Below, one piece after another: positions 34,438-42,204 of a DNA stretch of 64,000 nucleotides (the first letter of the stretch is position 1; each line of letters opens with the position of its first letter). This DNA comes from Herbiconiux ginsengi (GTDB lineage: Bacteria; Actinomycetota; Actinomycetes; Actinomycetales; Microbacteriaceae): NCBI RefSeq assembly GCF_900107435.1, contig NZ_FNPZ01000004.1, positions 372,001 to 436,000 of the forward strand, written 5' to 3'. Both the position numbers and the translations under genes were made by a program. The notes under the pieces are model-generated. The model worked only from the letters and a program-made list of their open reading frames with translations, made no database searches and had not been told where the DNA came from.

Positions 34438-35075
34438 GCGCTCGTCGGCAGCGGGAGGAATCCGTCTTCCAAGCCGCGCCGGTAGAGATCGACCTTGCTG
34501 TTGGCCGGCCGGCCGAGTCGGCGATAGACGGTGCGGATGCGGCGGATGTGGTCGTCGACCGTGTTCTCGCTGATCCCGAGCTCGACGGCCACCGATTTCG
34601 CACCGAGGCCGGAGGCGTAGAGGGCGAGCACCTCGCGTTCGCGGGCGGTGAGCGGGGCGGTGCGCAGGTCGGGGTCGGAATCGACCGCGGCCGCCCATTC
34701 GGTGGTGATGACGGGCTCTCCGGCGGCCGCGCGTGCGATGGCGTCGAGGATGCTCGCGGCCGGCGCCGATTTGCGCACGATGCCGAGCGAGGCGGAGCGC
34801 GACACCTCGCGGATGAGGAAGGGGTTCTCGCCCGAGGTCAGCGCGAGCACACCCGCGCCCCACTCCCGCAGGGTGTGCACGTTGTCGGAAGGACGCGAGC
34901 CGTCACGGAGGTTGAGATCGAGCACCACCAGATCGGCCGTCGTGGTGCTCCGCAGGAGATTCGGCACGGTGTCGGCGGAGCCCGCGTACTCCAGATCGGA
35001 GCGCGTCGCGATCAGCGCGGAGAGGGCGAGGGAGACCACCTCGTGGTCGTCGACGATCGCGACGCGTCGGGCCAT
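34434..35075 (-). CDS. NarL/LuxR-family response regulator
   Basis: The ATG at 35075 follows AGGAGG with suitable spacing and yields 213 residues. The receiver domain shows VAIVDDHEVV, phospho-acceptor Asp53 in VVLDLNL, the Thr/Ser switch in LALTSGEN and Lys in GIVRKSAPA. The LuxR helix-turn-helix is LTAREREVLALYASGLGAKSVAVELGISENTVDDHIRRIRTVYRRLGR. It would be phosphorylated by the kinase whose gene overlaps it by four bases. Target genes are unknown. It is the first gene of the run that includes the kinase, AraC regulator and secreted lipoprotein. Confidence 0.93.
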   Translation of the reverse strand: MARRVAIVDDHEVVSLALSALIATRSDLEYAGSADTVPNLLRSTTTADLVVLDLNLRDGSRPSDNVHTLREWGAGVLALTSGENPFLIREVSRSASLGIVRKSAPAASILDAIARAAAGEPVITTEWAAAVDSDPDLRTAPLTAREREVLALYASGLGAKSVAVELGISENTVDDHIRRIRTVYRRLGRPANSKVDLYRRGLEDGFLPLPTSA

Positions 35076-35136
35076 GCTCACCTCCTGGAGGGATCAGGGT
35101 ACCCCGCCCGGGCCCGCCCGACGAACCGTGCCGGAA

Positions 35137-35194
35137 ACCACCGTGGGCGTCCGCGCCACCGCCTCTCGGCAGTGGCACGGACGCCCACAGTGGT
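35137..35194 (-). terminator. Hairpin downstream of the dockerin-amidase gene
   Basis: ACCACCGTGGGCGTCCG (35137-35153) pairs with CGGACGCCCACAGTGGT (35178-35194), 16 of 17 positions. It begins 15 bases after the amidase stop on the minus strand and closes the cohesin-amidase transcript. Confidence 0.65.
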
Positions 35195-35209
35195 GCGTGC
35201 GGCTCCGGA

Positions 35210-37111
35210 TCAGCCGAGCGGGCCGTACGCCGCCGGTGTGGTGCGTGCGTGCGTGGCCTGCTCGAAGGAGTAGGTCAGACCGATCAGCGTGCCCTCGGCG
35301 TAGTCGTGACCCAGGAACTCCAGGTTCACGCCCGCTCCCGCGGTGGTGCCGTCGGCCTCGATCGACTGTCCCATCGGAACGGTCACCGCGGGCATCCCGG
35401 TGTTCGGGCTGAGCCGCAGGTTGGTGCTCTGCGTGCCGTAGGGGTTCGCCGAGGGGTAGACCAGCGCATCCAGGTCCTGCTCGTCCATCATCGAGGTGAC
35501 GAGGGCGTTGCCGGTGGCGATGGCCGTGGTGTGGCTTCCCGTCGGTCCGGCCCAGGCCTGGTAGGTCTCCTCGGTGATCTTGTCGCGCGAGCTGTAGGTG
35601 CCCTGCCGCGACGGCACGTACTTACCGGAGTCGAGGATGCCCTGGAGCGACCGGGCGGTGACATCCGGGTCGAGGTGCGCCGCGATGTAGCCGTTCAGGT
35701 CGTGCTTGAACTCGTTGGTGCTGCCGCTGGGCTCACCGAGCACCTTCGAGAAATCGGCGGGCGGGGTGACCTCCACCACGGTCGCGCCCTGCGCCTCGAG
35801 GGTGGCCTTCGCGTCGTTCCACAGCCGCACGGTGGTCGGGTTCGAACCGATCATCGACGCGACGTAGCCGATCCGCGCGCCCTGCAGGGCTGTCGGGTCG
35901 AGGTAGGAGGTGTAGGAGTCGGGCACCTTGCCTTCCTGCTCCGCGGTGATCGGGTCGTTGGGGTCGACTCCCACGACCGCGTCGAGGGCCACGGCCGCAT
36001 CCGTCACGCTGCGGGCGAGCGGGCCGCCGGTGTCCTGACTGAGCGCGAGCGGGATGATGCCGTCACGGCTGGTCAGGCCGACCGTGGGGCGGATGCCGAC
36101 GAGCTGGTTGTACGACGAGGGAACGCGGATCGACCCACCCGTGTCGGTGCCGAAGCCGATGCCGGCCAGGTTCGCCGAGATCGCCGCGCCGGTTCCTCCG
36201 CTCGAACCTCCTGCGGTCTTCGTGGTGTCGTAGGGGCTCGCCACCAGGGTGCTGGTGCCCGCGGGCTGGAAGGCCGAGAACTCCGAGACGAAGCCGAAGG
36301 CGAACTCGTCGAGGCTGGCCTTGGCCAGGATGACGGCGCCCTCGTCGCGGAGTCCCGTGATCATGGCCGCGTCGGTCGTGGTCTGGTTGTCGTCCCAGCA
36401 TCCGCATCCGCCGGTGGTCGGCATGTCGGCGGTGTCGTAGTTGTCCTTCACCGCGATCGGCACGCCGAGCAGCGGGCTCGTCATGCCGTCCGCGGCGCGC
36501 TCGGCGTCGGCGTCGGCCGCCGCCTGCAGCGCGACGTCGCTCGTGGTGATGATCGAGTTGAGGGCGCGTGCGCCGTCGCCCGGGGCCACCACCGTGCGGT
36601 CGTAGGCCGCGATGCGGTCGAGGTAGTCCTGTGTGATGGCCACCGAGGTGGTGACGCCGGCGTTCATCGCGGCCTGCATGTCGATGGCCGACGCCTCGAT
36701 CAGGTCGAACGGGCCGTCGTCGTAGATCATCCGCTCCGAGACCGCGGCGAGGTCGGCCACGGTGAGGACACCGTCGGCGTCCACATCGGCCGTCGCCACG
36801 CTCGCCCAGTCGGGCGACGAGGTCGTGGCGCCGAGGTGGTCGCCGACGACGGCGAGGTCGTCTTTCGTGACCTGCTGATCGCCCGTGAGGTCGAGGGCCG
36901 TGTAGTACGGCGCCAGGAAGGCGGCGGTGGTCGCGGGTACCGGGTCGGCGTTGGCCGGTGCGGCGGCGAGGGCGCCGGCGGCGACGGTCGCCAGAATGCC
37001 CACCGCGGCTGCGGCGGTGGTGCGGGTGCGGGTGCGTCGGGTCACGATCGTCCTCTGCGGGCTGGTGGGGCGCTGGTCGGGCTGGTGCGCGCTGGTTCGT
37101 CGGATGCTCAT
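35210..37111 (-). CDS. Secreted amidase with N-terminal dockerin domain
   Basis: The 633-residue protein starts with a basic region (TRRTRTR) and a hydrophobic signal peptide ending near ANADP (residue 57). Residues 70-130 form a type I dockerin. There are two calcium loops: D74-x-T76-x-D78-x-Q80-x-T82-xx-D85, and D109-x-D111-x-D113-x-V115-x-T117-xx-D120, each followed by a helix. The amidase signature domain follows. Lys222 is in GVPIAVKDNYDT, Ser303/304 in GGSSGG and the nucleophile Ser327 in GTDTGGSIRVP, so the Ser-Ser-Lys triad is complete. It hydrolyses an amide bond outside the cell; the substrate is unknown. Its ATG overlaps the cohesin gene stop (ATGA). The dockerin would dock onto that cohesin. 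Confidence 0.93.
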   Translation of the reverse strand: MSIRRTSAHQPDQRPTSPQRTIVTRRTRTRTTAAAAVGILATVAAGALAAAPANADPVPATTAAFLAPYYTALDLTGDQQVTKDDLAVVGDHLGATTSSPDWASVATADVDADGVLTVADLAAVSERMIYDDGPFDLIEASAIDMQAAMNAGVTTSVAITQDYLDRIAAYDRTVVAPGDGARALNSIITTSDVALQAAADADAERAADGMTSPLLGVPIAVKDNYDTADMPTTGGCGCWDDNQTTTDAAMITGLRDEGAVILAKASLDEFAFGFVSEFSAFQPAGTSTLVASPYDTTKTAGGSSGGTGAAISANLAGIGFGTDTGGSIRVPSSYNQLVGIRPTVGLTSRDGIIPLALSQDTGGPLARSVTDAAVALDAVVGVDPNDPITAEQEGKVPDSYTSYLDPTALQGARIGYVASMIGSNPTTVRLWNDAKATLEAQGATVVEVTPPADFSKVLGEPSGSTNEFKHDLNGYIAAHLDPDVTARSLQGILDSGKYVPSRQGTYSSRDKITEETYQAWAGPTGSHTTAIATGNALVTSMMDEQDLDALVYPSANPYGTQSTNLRLSPNTGMPAVTVPMGQSIEADGTTAGAGVNLEFLGHDYAEGTLIGLTYSFEQATHARTTPAAYGPLG

Positions 37112-37854
37112 CGGGAACCCGCCGTCCGGCGACGGAGGAGCACGAGCACGCCGGCGGCGACGGCCGCGGCTGCGACGATGAGCAGCGCACCGATGCCGAA
37201 GCCGGTGGCGGCGAGCGATCCGCTGCCCGATCCGGCCGTGGTGGTCGAGGCGGGGTCGGTGTTGCCGCCCGGGGTGGTCGTCGCGGTGGGCGACGGCGTG
37301 GGCGTGGGCGTCTCGCTCGCGAGCGGCGCGATGGTCACGGCCGCGGTCGCGGCATCCGTGAGCGTCGTGGTCTCGCCGGCCGGGTCGACCAGGGTGACGG
37401 ATGCGGCGTTGAGCGCGGCCGATCCGCTTCCGCTGGCCAGTGCGGTCAGCTGCAGCGACGCGGCGACGTCGCCGCCGAGGCTGGGTGAGGTGCCGAGGCG
37501 GGAGTGCACGAGCGTGACGCTGCCCGCCGACTCCTTCACCGTGTCGTAGCCGCCGGCCGGGGCCGTCGCGCTGTCGGCGACGTAGCTGAACAGGGCGGGG
37601 TCGTAGCTGAGGGTGACCTCGTAGGCGTAGACGTCGGCGGCGCCGACGAGGCCGATGCCGACGTCGACGGTGTCGCCCACCGTGACCGAGGGGGTCGCGG
37701 TCAGTGCCACCGATGCGGTGGTCGGGGCGGCGAGGGCAGGGCTCGCGCCGAGCAGGGACAGGCCGAGGGCGACGGCGCCGGTCAGCACCGCTGTTCGCAA
37801 TCGCCGCCGGTGCGGGGTGTGGTCGTGCAGGGGCACGCGGTCCTTCTTTCTCAT
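37108..37854 (-). CDS. Surface-anchored cohesin-domain protein with LAATG sorting motif
   Basis: From the ATG at 37854 the product has 248 residues (GTG at 37863 or 37836 also possible; AAGGA precedes the latter). In the numbering from 37863 a signal peptide ends near SPALAAP (residue 46). Residues 50-178 form a cohesin-like beta-sandwich: SVALTATPSVTVGDTVDV, YAYEVTLSYDPALFSYV, GSVTLVHSRLG and SAALNAASVTLVD. A Pro/Thr/Ser-rich spacer (180-215) follows. Then come SLAATGF (LAATG at 217-221), a hydrophobic helix and the basic tail RRRTAGSR, the layout of a sortase substrate. LAXTG is the signal recognised by class E sortases. It would anchor the dockerin-bearing amidase encoded by the overlapping downstream gene. 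Confidence 0.88.
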   Translation of the reverse strand: MRKKDRVPLHDHTPHRRRLRTAVLTGAVALGLSLLGASPALAAPTTASVALTATPSVTVGDTVDVGIGLVGAADVYAYEVTLSYDPALFSYVADSATAPAGGYDTVKESAGSVTLVHSRLGTSPSLGGDVAASLQLTALASGSGSAALNAASVTLVDPAGETTTLTDAATAAVTIAPLASETPTPTPSPTATTTPGGNTDPASTTTAGSGSGSLAATGFGIGALLIVAAAAVAAGVLVLLRRRTAGSR

Positions 37855-38069
37855 CGGTTTCACACCTCGCGCCGGCGCGTGTTCAGGCGCGCCGAAGGAG
37901 CCCCGGTGGTCGGGTCGCTGATCCGGAACAGGGCGGCCGAAGGAGAAGGCGGGCGCCGCACAGCGACCTGAGAGGCGATGCGAGATGTGGCTCAGGTAGG
38001 CTCACGCTAGCGGGCAGAAGACACCCGAACGGTTTCCGCTGTGTTTCTCCGGCGTTACAGAAATCGCGA

Positions 38070-38114
38070 AATCGGACCGATTGTTCTCACTCCACTCGTG
38101 AAATCGCCGATTTC
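38070..38114. promoter_or_regulatory. Two related palindromes upstream of the cohesin-amidase operon
   Basis: AATCGGACCGATT (38070-38082) and GAAATCGCCGATTTC (38100-38114) are perfect dyads sharing AATCG/CGATT half-sites. Their centres are 31 bp apart, about three helical turns, so dimers bound at both would lie on the same face. They sit about 220-260 bases upstream of the cohesin gene. The 37864-38212 stretch otherwise holds the terminator at 38169-38201 and a long leader with no recognised riboswitch. Confidence 0.5.
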
Positions 38115-38168
38115 GCTCCCCAAAGGGGGGTATCGGGCCGGAGGAGTGCCCTGCTGCACCAGAACGGC

Positions 38169-38201
38169 CGATTGCGGGCCGGGGTGTCCGGCCCGCAATC
38201 G
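38169..38201 (-). terminator. Perfect GC-rich hairpin ending the ABC exporter operon
   Basis: CGATTGCGGGCCGG (38169-38182) pairs perfectly with CCGGCCCGCAATCG (38188-38201) around a five-base loop. It begins 12 bases after the permease stop codon on the minus strand. Confidence 0.8.
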
Positions 38202-38212
38202 CCCGCTCGGGG

Positions 38213-38977
38213 TCAGCTGATCTTGCGACGGTAGATCACGATGGCGAACCCGTAGGCCACCACGAGGATGCCGACGAGCCAGGCCAGCGCGATCCCGATG
38301 TCGCTGCCCACCGGCTGCTCGGCGAAGAGTGCCCGGATGGTGTTCACGATCGACGTCACGGGCTGGTTCTCGGCGAACCAGGCCACCGGCCCCGGCATCG
38401 AGTCGGTGGGCACGAAGGCAGAACTGATGAAGGGCAGGAAGATGAGCGGATAGCTGAACGCACTCGCGCCGTCGACCGACTTCGCCGAGAGCCCGGCGAT
38501 CACGGCGATCCATGTCAGCGCGAGGGTGAACAGGATGAGTATGCCGGCCACGGCGAGCCAGGCGCCGAGGGAGGCGCCGGTGCGGAACCCCAGGATCAGC
38601 GCGACACCGGTGACGATGGTGATCGACACGATGTTCGCCACCAGCGAGGTGAGCACGTGCGCCCAGAGCACACTCGACCGCGCGATCGGCATCGACTGGA
38701 AGCGTTCGAAGATGCCGCCCTGCAAATCGAGGAACAGCCGATAAGAGGTGTAGGCCACGCCCGACGCGATCGTGATGAGCAGGATGCCCGGGAGCATGTA
38801 GTTCACGTACGACTCGTCGGATCCCGTCTGGATCGCGCCGCCCAAGACGTAGACGAACAGCAGCATCAGCGCCACCGGGGTGACCGCGGTGGTGATGATG
38901 GTGTCGGGGCTGCGCAGGATGTGCCGGAGCGATCGGCCGGTCAGGACGCCGGTGTCGCCGAGGACGTGGGTGGTCAT
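38213..38977 (-). CDS. ABC-2 type permease of a drug exporter (DrrB-like)
   Basis: The 254-residue protein has six membrane helices and the ABC-2 motifs of daunorubicin-type exporters: SLRHILRSPDTIITTAVTPVALMLLFVYVLGGAI, NYMLPGILLITIASGVAYTSYRLFLDLQGGIFERFQSMPIARSSVL (the conserved F-x-R-x-x-SMPI loop) and PLIFLPFISSAFVPTDSMPG. It forms the membrane part of an exporter with the ATPase encoded just upstream (one base gap region). Substrates of this family are hydrophobic antibiotics or lipids. The whole unit is under a PadR-type regulator. Confidence 0.93.
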   Translation of the reverse strand: MTTHVLGDTGVLTGRSLRHILRSPDTIITTAVTPVALMLLFVYVLGGAIQTGSDESYVNYMLPGILLITIASGVAYTSYRLFLDLQGGIFERFQSMPIARSSVLWAHVLTSLVANIVSITIVTGVALILGFRTGASLGAWLAVAGILILFTLALTWIAVIAGLSAKSVDGASAFSYPLIFLPFISSAFVPTDSMPGPVAWFAENQPVTSIVNTIRALFAEQPVGSDIGIALAWLVGILVVAYGFAIVIYRRKIS

Positions 38978-38978
38978 G

Positions 38979-39749
38979 TCAGGTGTCCTTTCGTGAGGAG
39001 TCGCCCACGAGGGCGAGGAAGACGTCTTCGAGGGAGGGCTGCTTCTCCACGTACTCGACCGTGGCCGGCGGGAGCAGCTGCTTGAGTTCGCTGAGGGTGC
39101 CGTTCTGGATGATGGTGCCCTCGTGCAGGATGGCGATGCGGTCGGCGAGCTGCTCGGCCTCGTCGAGGTACTGCGTCGTGAGGAGCACCGTGGTGCCCTG
39201 CCCGGCGAGCTGCTTGACGGTCTGCCACACCTCGATGCGCGCTTGCGGGTCGAGCCCCGTGGTGGGCTCGTCGAGGAAGACGACCGGCGGGTCGCCGATC
39301 AGGCTCATCGCGATGTCGAGCCGGCGGCGCATGCCGCCCGAGTAGGTGGCGGCCTTGCGCTTGCCCGCGTCGGTCAGCGAGAAGCGGGCGAGCAGTTCGT
39401 CGGCGATCGCGCCCGGGTTCGGCAGGTGCCTCAGCCGCGCCACCAGGATCAGATTCTCCCGGCCGGTCAGCACCTCGTCGACGGCGGCGAACTGCCCGGT
39501 GAGGCTGATCGACTCGCGCACCTCGGCGGTCTTCGCGGCCACGTCGTGGCCGTTCACCGTGGCGGTGCCGGCATCCGCTTTCAGCAGGGTCGACAGGATG
39601 CGCACCAGCGTGGTCTTGCCGGCCCCGTTCGAGCCCAGCAGGGCGAAGATGGTGCCCGCGGCGACGTCGAAGTCCACGCCCCGCAGCACCTGCACCTCTT
39701 TGAACGACTTGGTGACGCCCTGCACCCGGATGGCGGGTTCGGTGGTCAT
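38979..39749 (-). CDS. ABC exporter ATPase (DrrA-like)
   Basis: The ATG at 39749 overlaps the stop of the DUF1048 gene (ATGA) and gives 256 residues. Walker A is GSNGAGKTTL, the signature motif is TYSGGMRRRLDIAMSL, Walker B is PPVVFLDEPTTGLDPQ and the switch His is replaced by Gln in LLTTQYLDEAEQLADR, as is usual in the DrrA branch. The C-terminal tail (PSLEDVFLALVGDSSRKDT) is also DrrA-like. It powers export through the permease whose gene follows directly. Confidence 0.95.
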   Translation of the reverse strand: MTTEPAIRVQGVTKSFKEVQVLRGVDFDVAAGTIFALLGSNGAGKTTLVRILSTLLKADAGTATVNGHDVAAKTAEVRESISLTGQFAAVDEVLTGRENLILVARLRHLPNPGAIADELLARFSLTDAGKRKAATYSGGMRRRLDIAMSLIGDPPVVFLDEPTTGLDPQARIEVWQTVKQLAGQGTTVLLTTQYLDEAEQLADRIAILHEGTIIQNGTLSELKQLLPPATVEYVEKQPSLEDVFLALVGDSSRKDT

Positions 39750-40114
39750 TTCTCCTCCTTTCCTTCCGCGTGCTCGATGGCCTGCGTGAAGCGGGCACGC
39801 TCCTTGTCGATCCACTGCTTGCTCGTATACGCCTGGGCGAACGACTCGGCGAACTCGACGGGGTCGTCGCCGACGATGTCGCGCAACGGCGTCTCGTCGA
39901 CGGCCGCTCGCTCCCAGAGGTCGGCCAGGTCGGTGAACATCACGACGAGGCTGTCGCCGTCGGTGATGCCCCCGGAGTACATCAGGTACCGATGCATCGC
40001 TTTCGCCGAAGCCCGGTACGGCTCCGGAAGGGCATCGATGCGCTTCTTGTCCTTCTTGTACTGCTTCTTCTGTTCGAGTGAACCCGTGAGGGTCTCGATC
40101 CACTTCGCGGCCAT
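39746..40114 (-). CDS. DUF1048 family protein
   Basis: The 122-residue protein belongs to the DUF1048 family: KWIETLTGSLEQKKQYKKDKKRIDALPEPYRASAKAMHRYLMYSGGI and FAESFAQAYTSKQWIDKERARF. It is a soluble, highly charged helical protein. The family occurs next to PadR genes and ABC exporters, as here (PadR, DUF1048, ATPase, permease with overlapping or two-base gaps). The function is unknown; co-occurrence suggests a role in the regulation or assembly of that exporter. Confidence 0.9.
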   Translation of the reverse strand: MAAKWIETLTGSLEQKKQYKKDKKRIDALPEPYRASAKAMHRYLMYSGGITDGDSLVVMFTDLADLWERAAVDETPLRDIVGDDPVEFAESFAQAYTSKQWIDKERARFTQAIEHAEGKEEK

Positions 40115-40116
40115 GA

Positions 40117-40476
40117 TCAGTTCTCTCTTTCGTCGTGCGGTTGTTCGGTGGTTGTGGTGGTGTGCAGCTTCCCGATCCGTTCCGCCAGGAACTCCCAGCT
40201 CCTCCAGAACTCGTCGAGGTACTCGCCGCCCGAGGCGTTCAGCGAATAGACCTTGCGGGGTGGCCCCTTCTCCGACGGAACCTTCACGACGTCGACGTAA
40301 CCGCGCTGCTCGATGCGCACCAGGAGGGCGTAGACGGTGCCCTCGACGATGTCGGCGAAGCCCTGCTCCCGAAGTCGTGCGGTGATCTCGTAGCCGTATG
40401 CCGGCTGCACGGCGAGGATCGCGAGAACGATCCCCTCGAGCGTGCCCTTGAGCATCTCGGTCATCTGCTTGGCCAT
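40117..40476 (-). CDS. PadR-family regulator of the ABC exporter
   Basis: The 119-residue protein has the PadR winged helix: MLKGTLEGIVLAILAVQPAYGYEITARLREQGFADIVEGTVYALLVRIEQRGYVDVVKVPSEKGPPRKVYSLNASGGEYLDEFWRSWEFLAERI. These repressors sense drugs through the dimer interface and control adjacent exporters. Two 19-base direct repeats lie just upstream of its start (40505-40546) and are its likely binding sites. It is the first gene of a four-gene unit. Confidence 0.93.
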   Translation of the reverse strand: MAKQMTEMLKGTLEGIVLAILAVQPAYGYEITARLREQGFADIVEGTVYALLVRIEQRGYVDVVKVPSEKGPPRKVYSLNASGGEYLDEFWRSWEFLAERIGKLHTTTTTEQPHDEREN

Positions 40477-40504
40477 GCTGGTCCTCCTTTCGCTACTCAG
40501 TGAT

Positions 40505-40546
40505 GCTGACTACCACTAGATAGTAACGCCGACTACCGGTATATAG
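40505..40546. promoter_or_regulatory. Direct repeats in the padR promoter
   Basis: GCTGACTACCACTAGATAG (40505-40523) and GCCGACTACCGGTATATAG (40528-40546) match at 15 of 19 positions, 23 bp apart. They lie 29-70 bases upstream of the padR start and include TATA-like -10 bases on the minus strand. They are probable PadR sites overlapping the promoter. The rest of the 40477-40702 spacer carries nothing else I recognise. Confidence 0.5.
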
Positions 40547-40702
40547 CAACACTGAATAGCAAGAGATTCTGTTGCGATGAGCCGATGTCGGTGGCGGATG
40601 CGAAGATGACGATCTCTGACGGAGGGCTTTGCGTTTGCTTCCGGAGATGTTTGGGTTGGTGATGGGTCGCAGTCCGTGACCCGCAGACGATAGGGCGCCG
40701 CG

Positions 40703-41515
40703 ATGATCGAGTTCCGTTCGGTGACGAAGCAGTTCCCTGACGGCACGGTCGCGGTCGAGGGCTTCGATCTGGTCATCCCGCCGCGCAAGACCACGGTTCT
40801 CGTCGGCTCGTCCGGCTGCGGCAAGACGACACTGCTGCGCATGATCAACCGGATGATCGACCCGACCTCCGGGAGCATCCTGATCGACGGCGAAGACACC
40901 GGCGGGCTGGCGCCGGTGAAGCTGCGCCGCCGCATCGGCTACGTGATGCAGAACTCGGGCCTGCTGCCGCACCGCAAGGTCGTCGACAACGTCGCCACCG
41001 TGCCGGTGCTGAACGGCGTGCCGAAGAAGGAGGCGCGGGCGCACGCGCTCGAGCTGCTCGACACGGTGGGCCTCGACCGCTCGCTCGCCGACAAGTACCC
41101 TCGTCAGCTCTCCGGCGGTCAGCAGCAGCGGGTGGGTGTGGCACGCGGGCTCGCGGCCGATCCGAACATCCTGTTGATGGACGAGCCGTTCGGCGCGGTC
41201 GACCCGATCGTGCGGGCCGAGTTGCAGCAGGAGACGATCCGGCTGCAGGAGGGTCTCGGCAAGACGGTCGTGTTCGTCACGCACGACATCGACGAGGCGT
41301 TCCTGCTCGGCCACCAGGTGGTCATCCTGCAGAAGGGCGGGCACATCGCCCAGGTCGGCACGCCGGCCGAGATCCTCGCCCGTCCCGCCGACGACTTCGT
41401 GGCCACCTTCATCGGTGCCGACAAGGGCAAGCGGGTGCTGCGCATCCAGAACGTCGACGGCCGCGACGTGGTGGTCGACGAGAACGGCACGCCGACCGGA
41501 GTGCTCCAGTCGTGA
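40703..41515 (+). CDS. opuCA: Compatible-solute ABC importer ATPase (OpuCA/ProV-like)
   Basis: The 270-residue protein opens MIEFRSVTKQFPDGTVAVEGFDLVI. Walker A is GSSGCGKTTLLRM, the signature motif is RQLSGGQQQRVGVARGLA, Walker B is ILLMDEPFGAVDPI and the switch His is in VFVTHDIDEA. The short C-terminus ends before any CBS domains, unlike ProV or OpuCA, which carry a CBS pair; the closest type is the quaternary amine/choline importer. It heads a four-gene operon with overlapping stops and starts. It drives uptake of glycine betaine, choline or carnitine-like osmoprotectants. Confidence 0.93.
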   Translation: MIEFRSVTKQFPDGTVAVEGFDLVIPPRKTTVLVGSSGCGKTTLLRMINRMIDPTSGSILIDGEDTGGLAPVKLRRRIGYVMQNSGLLPHRKVVDNVATVPVLNGVPKKEARAHALELLDTVGLDRSLADKYPRQLSGGQQQRVGVARGLAADPNILLMDEPFGAVDPIVRAELQQETIRLQEGLGKTVVFVTHDIDEAFLLGHQVVILQKGGHIAQVGTPAEILARPADDFVATFIGADKGKRVLRIQNVDGRDVVVDENGTPTGVLQS

Positions 41516-42204
41516 AGTGGCTCGCGTCGAACTACGGGCTCGTCTGGGAGCTGATGCAGGCGCACATCGCGCTGTGCATCCCACCCATCCTGATCGGCTT
41601 CTTGATCTCCATCCCGATCGGCTGGGTGGCGAACCGCTACAAGCTCTCGCGCGGGGTCATCCTGCTGGTCCTCGGCCTGCTCTACACGATCCCGTCGCTG
41701 CCGCTGTTCATCTTCATGCCGCTGGTTCTCGGCACGCCTCAGCTCTCGTCGCTCAACGTCGTCGTGGCACTCACCATCTACGCCGTGGCACTCATGGTGC
41801 GTTCGGCGGCGGACGGGTTGTCGTCGGTCGACAAAGACATTCTGCAGGCCGCGTCGGCGATGGGCTACTCCGGCTGGCAACGGTTTTGGCGGGTGGAGCT
41901 GCCGCTCTCGGGTCCCGTTCTGCTCGCGGGCCTGCGCGTGGTCTCCGCGAGCACCGTGAGCCTCGCCACGATCGGCTCGGTGATCGGTGTCACGAGCCTC
42001 GGCTACCTCTTCATCAACGGGCTGCAGCGGAGCATCCCGGGCGAGGTCATCACCGGGATCGTGGCCACCCTGCTCATCGCCGTGGTGTTCGACCTCGTGC
42101 TCGTGCTGATCGGCCGCCTGCTGCTGCCGTGGATCCGGCAAGATCGCACGAGCGCCAGAGCGGCGCGCCGTCGCGCCGTTCTGATCGCGGAGGGCGCCCG
42201 GTGA
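41512..42204 (+). CDS. opuCB: Compatible-solute ABC importer permease
   Basis: The 230-residue permease starts GTG inside the ATPase stop (overlap). Membrane helices include ALCIPPILIGFLISIPIGWVANRY, LGLLYTIPSLPLFIFMPLVLG and VVALTIYAVALMVRSAADGL. The coupling motif is DKDILQAASAMGYSGWQRFWRVELPLSGPVLLAGLRVV. It forms one half of the OpuB/OpuC-type translocation pore with the next permease. The gene symbols for the two permeases are by analogy; their assignment could be swapped. Confidence 0.92.
   Translation: MKWLASNYGLVWELMQAHIALCIPPILIGFLISIPIGWVANRYKLSRGVILLVLGLLYTIPSLPLFIFMPLVLGTPQLSSLNVVVALTIYAVALMVRSAADGLSSVDKDILQAASAMGYSGWQRFWRVELPLSGPVLLAGLRVVSASTVSLATIGSVIGVTSLGYLFINGLQRSIPGEVITGIVATLLIAVVFDLVLVLIGRLLLPWIRQDRTSARAARRRAVLIAEGAR

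Noticed and set aside
37991-38010. CTCAGGTAGGCTCACGCTAG resembling an IdeR/DtxR iron box
   Set aside because: Only about 11 of 19 positions fit the consensus and the dyad symmetry is poor.
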